From an uncultured Ruminococcus sp. (lineage in GTDB: Bacteria; Bacillota; Clostridia; Oscillospirales; CAG-272), in the NCBI GenBank assembly GCA_902778205.1, contig CACYWX010000075.1, forward strand, positions 1 to 10,563: DNA of 10,563 nt, in the 5' to 3' direction. A program made the position numbers and the translations under genes. The notes beneath the pieces are model-generated. The model had not been told where the DNA came from. It made no database searches and saw only the letters and a list, made by a program, of their open reading frames with translations. Below are positions 1 through 5,411 of the stretch, one piece after another; the stretch's first letter is position 1; every line of letters begins with the position of its first letter.

Positions 1-344
1 GGATTGAGGACGGCCCGCATGGCAAGGTCGATGGCCTCGCTGCCGCCCACCGTCACGATGATCTCGTTCTCCGGCGCGTAGATCAGGCCGAAGCGGCGCT
101 CCATGTAGGCGGCGATCTCCTCCCGCAGCTCGTTCGTACCGCTGTTGGAGGTGTAGTAGGTCTTGCCCTGCTCCAGGGATTCGATGGCGGAGACCCGGAT
201 GTGCCAGGGCGTCACGAAATCGGGCTGTCCCACCGTCAGGGCGATGAGATCCTTCCGTCCTCCGATCAGGTCGAAGAATTTCCGGATGCCGGAGGGCTTG
301 ATTTCCTGGGCGGTTTTAGACAGCAGTCTGTCATAGTCCAGCAT
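1..344 (-). CDS. Class I/II PLP-dependent aminotransferase, N-terminal part (cut by left edge)
   Basis: The first 114 residues are visible and the C-terminal two thirds lie beyond the left edge. The N-terminus has the usual layout of the aspartate/aromatic/alanine aminotransferase fold: a short arm (residues 1-28), the strand with VGQPDF (38-43) where family members have a G-x-P-D-F substrate-binding motif, the YTSNSGTNELREEIA stretch (64-78) matching the family's Y-x-x-x-x-G-x-x-x-L-R-x-x-I-A, and VTVGGSEAIDLAMRAVLN (97-114), which starts the helix that binds the cofactor phosphate. The Schiff-base lysine is outside the window. The start at 344 is set by a TGATG overlap with the stop of the Lrp-type gene, so translation is probably coupled. 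It is third in the operon from 2445. The substrate cannot be told from this part; pairing with an Lrp-type regulator suggests amino-acid turnover, which is inference. Confidence 0.9.
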   Translation of the reverse strand, partial: MLDYDRLLSKTAQEIKPSGIRKFFDLIGGRKDLIALTVGQPDFVTPWHIRVSAIESLEQGKTYYTSNSGTNELREEIAAYMERRFGLIYAPENEIIVTVGGSEAIDLAMRAVLN

Positions 345-820
345 CAGAATTCCGTTCCTCTCTCGTCCACCGGGGCCGCGCCGTAGATGACGTTGTTGTC
401 CTTGTACTTCCGCAGGACGAAGTGGGTCGCCGTGGATACCACGTCCTCCAGCGTCGCCAGCTTCTCCGCCACGAAGAAGGCCACCTCGCGCATGGTCCGG
501 CCCTTGATGAACACGGCCAGATCAAAGCCGCCGGACATGAGGTACAGGGTCTCCACCTCGGGATAGTTGTAGATCTTGCGGGCGATGTGGTCGTAGCCCC
601 GTCCCCGCTGAGGGGTGATCTTCAGCTCGATCATGGCGGTGACGTACTCCCGGTCGGTCTTGTCCCAGTCGATCATGGTGTGGTAGCCCACGATGACGCC
701 GTCACGCTCCGCCTCGTCGATCATGGCCCTGATGTCGCCCACTTCCTTGTCCAGCATCAGCGCCAGGGCTTCGGGGGACAGGCGGGCGTCGTTTTCCAGC
801 AGCTTCAGCAGTTCATTCAT
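344..820 (-). CDS. Lrp/AsnC family transcriptional regulator
   Basis: A 158-residue protein, the usual length of Lrp/AsnC regulators. Residues 1-60 form the N-terminal helix-turn-helix: LLENDARLSPEALALMLDKE, then a recognition helix around VGDIRAMIDEAERDGVIVGY. Residues 60-148 form the RAM/ligand-binding domain, with SGGFDL (96-101), the family's G-x-x-D-L motif near the effector pocket. Such proteins bind DNA as dimers or octamers and respond to amino acids. It overlaps the MutS-like stop by four bases (ATGA at 817-820) and the aminotransferase start by one base, so all three are probably made from one message by coupled translation. Likely targets are its own operon or the aminotransferase (inference). 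The N-terminal helix is a little shorter than in classic Lrp. Family assignment is secure; the effector is unknown. Confidence 0.93.
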   Translation of the reverse strand: MNELLKLLENDARLSPEALALMLDKEVGDIRAMIDEAERDGVIVGYHTMIDWDKTDREYVTAMIELKITPQRGRGYDHIARKIYNYPEVETLYLMSGGFDLAVFIKGRTMREVAFFVAEKLATLEDVVSTATHFVLRKYKDNNVIYGAAPVDERGTEF

Positions 821-2445
821 TTCCTTTGCACCTTCTGCATGATTTTGTCGATGGACAGGCCGTACTTGTCGGCGATGTCACGGGCGTAGGATTTGCCGTC
901 GGGCCGTTCTCTGAGGATTTTGAAGCTCCGGGAGCCCTTCTCGATGGCGGCTACCAGATTGTCGATGCGGACGCCGCCCTTTTGCAGGGTGGATTCGTTG
1001 ATGCGGTCCACGGAGGCGGCCAGGTCGTGCAGGTGGGTGGAGAAGATGCCGCGGCATTTCACCATGGAGAAGCCCTCCAGCACCTCGGCGGCGATGTAGG
1101 CCCCCTCGAAGGAGCCGGTGGAGGACAGGGATTCGTCCAGAAGCACCAGGCTGTCCTCGTCCACCTCCTCGAAAATGGCGGAGAGACGGGAGCATTCCTC
1201 GCCCAGACGTCCCTTGTCGATGGTGTCCTCGCTTCCGGTGGGGAAGTGGGTGAAGATCTCGTCGCAGGGAGAGATGACGCAGGAGTCCGCGCAGACCGGA
1301 AGCCCCAGCTGCGCCATGACGAAGGCGATGCCCACGGCGCAGGTGATGACGGACTTGCCGCCGCGGTTCGGTCCGGTCAGCACGTAGATCATGCCCTGCT
1401 CGTCGAAGGTGAAGTCGTTGGGCACCACCGGCGTGTCCAGCTTCATGGCCACGATGGGATTGCAGAGCCCCTTCGCGTCGAAGGCCTTTTCGGAGATGGG
1501 CCGGATCTCGGGATGGCAGAGGGGACAGCCCCGCTCCTTCAGCTTCACCAGCAGCTCGGTGGCCTTGGTGACGAACTCGATCTCCGGCATCATGCGGATG
1601 AGGAAGTCCGTGTTCTCCAGCACGTAATGCTGAATGACCTTCTTCCAGGAGCGGACGGAGGACCGGAACACGTCCCCGATGGCTCCGTTGAAGGCGTTCT
1701 GCAGGGCCATCTGCTGGTTGTCGCTCTGCCCCTTTTTGAAGGGCACCAGCGGCGCGATGCAGGTCTTGTCGTCGTTCTTGAAGTCCAGCCGGAGCATCTT
1801 GTCCAGAAGCTCTCCGGATTTGAAGGGCTCGTTGTTGATGGCCAGCACGCCCGCCCGGTCCGCCCGGAGCTGGGAGTCCAGGTTCACGCCGATGGTGACG
1901 GATTTGATCTCCCGGACCCGGGACGTCAGGGCCTTCAGCTCCGCGTTCAGGTTCCGGTAGTAGTCAGAGCCCGTCAGGGTGTTGATCCGCTCCGCAAACC
2001 GCATGAACGCCTCGGATTTCAGCTCCGGCGCCAGGGGAAGCAGCTCGTCCCGCAAGAGGTCCAGCAGGGTGGTGTAGAGCTCCACCTCCGTGATGCTGTA
2101 GAGATAGGCTTCCGTGGACTGGGCAGAGTCGGAGCCCATGCGTCTGAGCTCCGTGATGTCGTTCAGCAGGGGGATCATTTTCAGAAGGATCCGCGCCAGC
2201 TCGGGGTGGTTGGTCAGGTCCTCGAAGGTCTGTTGCCGGTAGAGGATGACCTCCGGATCGCAGGTGTAGAAGGAGCCGAAATCACAGCTCTTCAGGTCCA
2301 TGAGGAAGTACAGCTCCAGCTGCTCCGCCGTGATCTGGGAAAGACGTCCGGCCTCCTCGCCCAGCATGTGCCGCCTGAGACTGTCCGCGTCCGGATAGAG
2401 CAGACTGATGTCCGATACGTCAAGGGTTTCGCGTTGTTCCGCCAT
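817..2445 (-). CDS. Short MutS-like ATPase lacking the mismatch-recognition domain
   Basis: A 542-residue protein with a MutS-type ATPase at its C-terminus. The Walker A is GPNRGGKS (358-365), the Walker B is LVLLDE (433-438), and the switch STHLHDL is at 469-475. A helical region (about 60-300) resembles the MutS core/clamp. No N-terminal mismatch-binding domain with the Phe-x-Glu motif is visible, and there is no Smr nuclease domain as in MutS2. At 542 residues it is far shorter than MutS (about 850) or MutS2 (about 780). It belongs to the poorly characterised short MutS-related group, so mismatch repair should not be assumed. Walker A has Arg where MutS usually has Met, and CPLC (307-310) precedes the ATPase. 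The start at 2445 has GGAGG (2453-2457) seven bases upstream and a good promoter. It is first in the operon with the Lrp and aminotransferase genes. Confidence 0.88.
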   Translation of the reverse strand: MAEQRETLDVSDISLLYPDADSLRRHMLGEEAGRLSQITAEQLELYFLMDLKSCDFGSFYTCDPEVILYRQQTFEDLTNHPELARILLKMIPLLNDITELRRMGSDSAQSTEAYLYSITEVELYTTLLDLLRDELLPLAPELKSEAFMRFAERINTLTGSDYYRNLNAELKALTSRVREIKSVTIGVNLDSQLRADRAGVLAINNEPFKSGELLDKMLRLDFKNDDKTCIAPLVPFKKGQSDNQQMALQNAFNGAIGDVFRSSVRSWKKVIQHYVLENTDFLIRMMPEIEFVTKATELLVKLKERGCPLCHPEIRPISEKAFDAKGLCNPIVAMKLDTPVVPNDFTFDEQGMIYVLTGPNRGGKSVITCAVGIAFVMAQLGLPVCADSCVISPCDEIFTHFPTGSEDTIDKGRLGEECSRLSAIFEEVDEDSLVLLDESLSSTGSFEGAYIAAEVLEGFSMVKCRGIFSTHLHDLAASVDRINESTLQKGGVRIDNLVAAIEKGSRSFKILRERPDGKSYARDIADKYGLSIDKIMQKVQRK

Positions 2446-2481
2446 TCTGGAACCTCCGGTTGATCGCTACATAATAAAATC

Positions 2482-2510
2482 ATTATACCGCACAACCCCG
2501 GAAAGAACAA
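2482..2510 (-). promoter_or_regulatory. Sigma-A-type promoter of the MutS-like/Lrp/aminotransferase operon
   Basis: On the minus strand, TTGTTC (2505-2510) is separated by exactly 17 bases from a perfect TATAAT (2482-2487). This lies about 37 bases upstream of the start codon at 2445, just after the terminator at 2531-2564. It marks an independent transcription unit. Confidence 0.8.
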
Positions 2511-2530
2511 GAGATAAATTATGAATGACG

Positions 2531-2564
2531 AAAAAAAGACGCAGTCCCCCAAAAGGCCGCGTCT
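2531..2564 (-). terminator. Intrinsic terminator reading on the minus strand
   Basis: On the minus strand, AGACGCGG pairs with CTGCGTCT (eight pairs including one G-U) around a loop of about 12 bases. At least six T follow (2531-2536). The T-run fixes the direction. It would end transcripts coming from the cation efflux operon or from element A, and it insulates the promoter of the MutS-like gene. Confidence 0.75.
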
Positions 2565-2644
2565 GAAAGATCAGATGCCCGGAGTGTCCTCTCAGGCAGA
2601 GCGATGTGAAAAATGCGGTATTCCTGAAGCCACGAACAAATCAG

Positions 2645-2858
2645 ACTCCGCACACAGAATCGCGTTCCTGTCATGCGCGTTTCGATCGCTGTTTTCGAGG
2701 CTCCAGCGCGACTGCGTCGGCGCAGGAAACCGTGAAATTCCATCGCAGATGGGATTTCACGCATGTTTCAACTGGCGCAACAGGCTCGCGCGAGGACATG
2801 TGTTACACAATCGAGTCTCAACTGAAGATCTGAGCTGTCAGGATTATGCTCTTCGGCC
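2645..2858 (-). ncRNA. Element A: conserved structured intergenic element, candidate non-coding RNA
   Basis: This region is non-coding and shares five boxes in the same order with element B at 9876-10079 on the other strand. Read on the minus strand, the first is a 28-base box (2831-2858, 25 of 28 identical to B) with GAGC and GCTC arms around GTCAGGATTAT on the complementary strand. Then come TGAAACATG (2762-2770) and GGTTTCC (2725-2731). A 27-base box starting CCTCGAAAACAGC and ending CGCGCA follows (2674-2700, 24 of 27 identical), then CGGAGT (2645-2650). Segments between the boxes differ from B but fold: GTGAAAT...ATTTCAC (2732-2760, 13 pairs) and CTGCG/CGCAG (2712-2725). Strand is a judgement: a T-run terminator lies downstream only on the minus strand, but the one wobble pair in the 13-pair hairpin would be G-U on the plus strand. 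No known family is recognised. It could also be a decayed non-autonomous repeat. Confidence 0.5.
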
Positions 2859-2866
2859 AAGGGGGA

Positions 2867-2998
2867 CCCGCCCGGAGGGCCGGGTTTGTGAGCAAACCCA
2901 GTGGCCATGAGCTGGTATCCTCCGGGCCGCCCGGCCTGCGCAAGGCCATTCAATCGGAAACCCGCAGGGTTTCCTTCCTCCATCGTGTGAAGACACGA
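2867..2998. other. Cluster of perfect hairpins in the gene-free stretch 2446-3006
   Basis: Four short inverted repeats follow one another: GGGTTTG/CAAACCC (2882-2888 with 2893-2899, loop TGAG), extended by GGCC (2878-2881 with 2903-2906); GGCC/GGCC (2933-2936 with 2944-2947); GGAAACCC/GGGTTTCC (2956-2963 with 2967-2974, loop GCA); and TCGTGT/ACACGA (2983-2988 with 2993-2998, loop GAAG). They lie directly after the stop of the cation efflux gene and before element A. None has a clean T-run on either strand, so they are not obvious terminators. They could be the 5' part of the element A RNA or a structured 3' end of the operon mRNA. Between 2565 and 2644 I see nothing I can name. Confidence 0.5.
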
Positions 2999-3006
2999 CG
3001 CCCCCC

Positions 3007-4107
3007 TCAGTCGCTGAAATCGCTGTCCAGCACGATGTCGAAGACGTATTCCGGATGGGCTTCGGAGACCTCCCGGCAGACCGCTTCGTAAACCGTCTTC
3101 GTATCCGCGCCGAAGTCCATCAGCAGATCGAAGCTCACCCGGTTGGTGCCCGGCTCCGTGTAGAAGCCGTGGATGCCCAGCACCTCGGGGTGGCCGGAAG
3201 CGATGCGCTCCACGTCCTGCTTCAGGGCCGCGGCGGCGGGGTCCTCGCTGTTGGAGGCGTAAATGCCCACCGTCATGATGATGCCGAACTCCAGATAGAC
3301 CTCCTCGGAGATCTTCCGGGTCAGCCGGTGGATCTCCCGGGCCGTCAGATGATCCGGCACCTCCACGTGAACGGAGCCGATGAACTTCTCCGGGCCGTAC
3401 CGGTGGAGGATCAGATCGTAGGTGCCCAGCACGCCCTCCGAGGAATTGATCTTGTTCCGGAGCGCCTGGGTCAGATCTCCCTCCACCCGCTGGCCCACGA
3501 TGTCGGAGAGGGAGTCCATGAGGATTTCCGCGCCGGCCTTGATGATGAGAATGGAGATCAGCGCGCCCAGCCAGCCGTCGATGCTGATGTGGAACAGCAT
3601 GGTCACCGCCGCGCCGACGAGGGTGGTGGCGGAGACGATGGCGTCGAAGAAGGCGTCCGTGCCCGAGGCCACCAGGGATTCGGAGCGGAGCTTCTCGCCG
3701 GATTTCTTCACGAACCGTCCCAGGAACAGCTTGACCAGAACCGCCGCGGCCACCACGACGACGGTGACGATGGTGTAGTCCGCCTTTTCCGGATGGAGAA
3801 TGGCGTCCACGGATTCCCGGAAGGAGGTCACGCCCGCCAGAAGGACGATGATGGCGATGGCGACGGAGCTGACGTATTCGATGCGCCCGTGTCCGTAGGG
3901 ATGCTTCCGGTCCGGCGGTCGGTTGGCCAGCTTGGTGCCGATGATGGTGACCACCGAGGAGAAGGCGTCGCTGAGATTGTTCACCGCGTCCAGCACCACG
4001 GCGATGGAGCCGGCCAGAAGCCCCACTGCGGCCTTGAAGGCGGCCAGGGCCACGTTGGCGGCGATGCCGATGACGGATACGCGGACGATGCTTCTGCTTC
4101 TGTCCAT
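3007..4107 (-). CDS. Cation diffusion facilitator (CDF) family metal exporter with two C-terminal domains
   Basis: A 366-residue membrane protein of the CDF family, which exports divalent cations (Zn, Fe, Mn and others) in exchange for protons. Hydrophobic segments run from about 10 to 190. The transport-site motifs are DAVNNLSD (40-47) in the second helix and TDAFFD (150-155) in the fifth, giving D40/N44 and D151/D155. Asn at 44, where YiiP has Asp, makes the metal hard to predict. HPYGHGRIEY (69-78) is the conserved loop. A cytoplasmic ferredoxin-like domain (about 208-285) is followed by a second, similar module (about 300-366), which makes the protein longer than the usual 290-300 residues. 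The start at 4107 overlaps the OhrR stop (TAATG) and GGAG lies five bases upstream. It is last in the peroxidase-OhrR-CDF operon, so metal export is probably tied to peroxide stress (inference). Confidence 0.92.
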   Translation of the reverse strand: MDRSRSIVRVSVIGIAANVALAAFKAAVGLLAGSIAVVLDAVNNLSDAFSSVVTIIGTKLANRPPDRKHPYGHGRIEYVSSVAIAIIVLLAGVTSFRESVDAILHPEKADYTIVTVVVVAAAVLVKLFLGRFVKKSGEKLRSESLVASGTDAFFDAIVSATTLVGAAVTMLFHISIDGWLGALISILIIKAGAEILMDSLSDIVGQRVEGDLTQALRNKINSSEGVLGTYDLILHRYGPEKFIGSVHVEVPDHLTAREIHRLTRKISEEVYLEFGIIMTVGIYASNSEDPAAAALKQDVERIASGHPEVLGIHGFYTEPGTNRVSFDLLMDFGADTKTVYEAVCREVSEAHPEYVFDIVLDSDFSD

Positions 4108-4568
4108 TATCGCTCCGCCTCCCCTGCCTCAGCCAGCCTGCCCAGCGCCTTGTACAGGAGGGAATACAGCGCGGCGGCCTCGTCGGGGGGCATTTTCAGA
4201 CAGGAGCCCACCTTCCCGGGCACCGCGGCGGCCTGCTCTTTCAGCGCTCTTCCGGCGTCGGTCAGGCCGATTTCCACGCTTCTCTCGTCGTTCCGGGACC
4301 GGGCGCGGGTCACCAGTCCCTTGGCCTCCAGCTTCTTGAGCAGGGGAGTCAGGGTGCCGGAGTCCAGCCACAGGATCTCGCCCAGAGCCTTGACGCTGAC
4401 GTTCTCCTTCTCCCAGAGGACCAGCATGGTGATGTACTGGGTGTAGGTCAGACCCAGCGGATCCAGATAGGGGGTGTAGAGGCGCACGACCTCCTTCGCG
4501 CAGGCGTACAGGGGGAAGCACAGCTGGTTCTCCAGCTTCAGCTGTTCGTAGGTTTCCTTGTTGTCCAT
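4107..4568 (-). CDS. ohrR: OhrR-type MarR family organic-peroxide sensor and repressor
   Basis: A 153-residue MarR protein closely resembling OhrR. The N-terminal LKLENQLCFPLYA places the peroxidatic cysteine at C17, with RLYTPYLDPLGLTYTQY (29-45) carrying the tyrosines that hydrogen-bond it in OhrR. The winged helix follows: VKALGEILWLDSGTLTPLLKKL (59-80) and wing RSRNDERSVEIGLT (90-103). A second cysteine, C123, sits near the position used as resolving cysteine in two-cysteine OhrR proteins. Oxidation of C17 by organic hydroperoxides would release it from DNA. I chose ATG 4568 because the protein then starts as OhrR does; the longer frame to 4727 would overlap the peroxidase gene and add an unrelated tail. 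AAGGAG lies about 13 bases upstream, a little far. A weak -10 (TATACT at 4619-4624) suggests an extra promoter in the 137-base gap. Its target is probably the operon promoter at 5282-5310. Confidence 0.88.
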   Translation of the reverse strand: MDNKETYEQLKLENQLCFPLYACAKEVVRLYTPYLDPLGLTYTQYITMLVLWEKENVSVKALGEILWLDSGTLTPLLKKLEAKGLVTRARSRNDERSVEIGLTDAGRALKEQAAAVPGKVGSCLKMPPDEAAALYSLLYKALGRLAEAGEAER

Positions 4569-4705
4569 GATTTTGCAGACGCTCCTTTGCTGTCGGTTGG
4601 ATTTGGATGGGTAAGAACAGTATATGCGCCAAAAGCCCGCACAGGACTGCCGGACGGACAAAGACCGGACAGACGGCGCGGGACGGTTCCGGATCATGCG
4701 GGGCC

Positions 4706-5239
4706 TTACAGCAGGGCCGTCACGCACTCCTCAACCTTCTTCATGTCGGCGGTGGGCTCGAAGCGGGCGACCACGTTTCCCTCGCGGTCCACGGCGAACT
4801 TGGTGAAGTTCCAGCGGATGTCGGGGTTCTCCTTCGGGATCTTCTTCAGCATCTGGCTCATCATCAGCGCCATGGGGCCCTTGCCGAAGCCCTCGAAGCC
4901 CTTTTCGTTCTTCAGGAAGGTGAAGAGGGGCAGGGCGTTTTCGCCGTTGACGTCGCTCTTTTTGTACTGGGGGAACTGGGTGTTGTACTTGAGGGTGCAG
5001 AACTGATGGATCTCCTCGTCGGTGCCGGGGGCCTGCTCGCGGAACTGGTTGCAGGGCACGTCGATGATCTCCAGTCCCTTGTCGTGATAGGCTTCGTACA
5101 TCTTTTCCAGGGGCTCGTAGTGGGGCGTGAAGCCGCATCCGGTGGCGGTGTTGACGATCAGAAGGACCTTGCCCTTGAACTCGCCGAGGGAAACCTCGGA
5201 TCCGTCGGGCTTCTGAAGGGTGTAGTCGTAAATGCTCAT
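4706..5239 (-). CDS. gpx: Glutathione peroxidase family thiol peroxidase
   Basis: A 177-residue protein of the glutathione peroxidase superfamily, cytoplasmic with no signal peptide. Residues 29-41 (VNTATGCGFTPHY) give the active-site cysteine C35, the Cys version of the selenocysteine enzymes. VPCNQFREQAPG (61-72) supplies the catalytic Gln (Q69), and RWNFTKF (142-148) supplies the Trp and Asn of the tetrad (W143, N144). C81 in QFCTLKYNTQFP lies where the thioredoxin-dependent members keep their resolving cysteine. It therefore most likely reduces hydrogen or lipid peroxides with thioredoxin rather than glutathione. The start at 5239 follows AAAGGAG six bases upstream; the frame runs 17 codons further, but those codons would lie across the promoter. 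It is first in the operon with ohrR and the CDF gene. Confidence 0.93.
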   Translation of the reverse strand: MSIYDYTLQKPDGSEVSLGEFKGKVLLIVNTATGCGFTPHYEPLEKMYEAYHDKGLEIIDVPCNQFREQAPGTDEEIHQFCTLKYNTQFPQYKKSDVNGENALPLFTFLKNEKGFEGFGKGPMALMMSQMLKKIPKENPDIRWNFTKFAVDREGNVVARFEPTADMKKVEECVTALL

Positions 5240-5281
5240 GATATGCTCCTTTGATTGTATGCGATTTTCTGGTGCTGATTC

Positions 5282-5310
5282 ATTGTACACAATTCAGAGC
5301 GAAAAGTCAA
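5282..5310 (-). promoter_or_regulatory. Promoter of the peroxidase-ohrR-CDF operon with OhrR-like operator
   Basis: On the minus strand, TTGACT (5305-5310), a 17-base spacer and TACAAT (5282-5287) form a strong promoter, about 45 bases upstream of ATG 5239. The inverted repeat ATTGT-GT-ACAAT (5282-5293) covers the -10 box. OhrR operators in Bacillus are built from TACAATT/AATTGTA arms, so this is a plausible repressor site. A further TACAAT (5254-5259) lies between promoter and ribosome site. Confidence 0.72.
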
Positions 5311-5360
5311 GCGGATTTGATAAAATTCACACACCCTTAACAATTGGTGGATGGATAGTG

Positions 5361-5369
5361 TGCTATACT
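5361..5369 (+). promoter_or_regulatory. Extended -10 promoter of the GH76-like gene
   Basis: TGC followed by TATACT gives an extended -10 element. The matching -35 position, 17 bases upstream (CAATTG, 5341-5346), is poor. It lies 43 bases upstream of the start codon, and the palindrome GGGGAGCTCCCC (5383-5394) sits in the leader. It is divergent from the peroxidase promoter. Confidence 0.6.
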
Positions 5370-5411
5370 GTGGCGGATAAAAGGGGAGCTCCCCAAAGAA
5401 GGAGGAAAACC

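Noticed and set aside
826..2463. Long plus-strand open frame of 545 codons opposite the MutS-like gene
   Set aside because: It mirrors the minus-strand gene codon by codon, is rich in Gly/Val/His/Gln runs without any recognisable motif, and has no ribosome site; it is a shadow of GC-rich coding.
2590..2620. CTCTCAGGCAGAG on the plus strand, resembling a piece of the glycine riboswitch consensus
   Set aside because: The AAAAGGAC part and the rest of the aptamer are missing, and no glycine gene follows on that strand.
2521..2983. Small open frames on either strand in the gap 2446-3006
   Set aside because: They run through the terminator, the hairpin cluster and element A, have no ribosome site, and are not preserved in element B, where spacer lengths differ and would break the frame.
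3055..4446. Long plus-strand open frame opposite the CDF and OhrR genes
   Set aside because: It spans two real minus-strand genes, has a low-complexity composition rich in D, G, H and V, and matches no family.
4569..4727. N-terminal extension of the OhrR frame up to 4727
   Set aside because: It would overlap the peroxidase gene, adds an Arg/Ser/Pro-rich tail not seen in OhrR, and the family start is at 4568.
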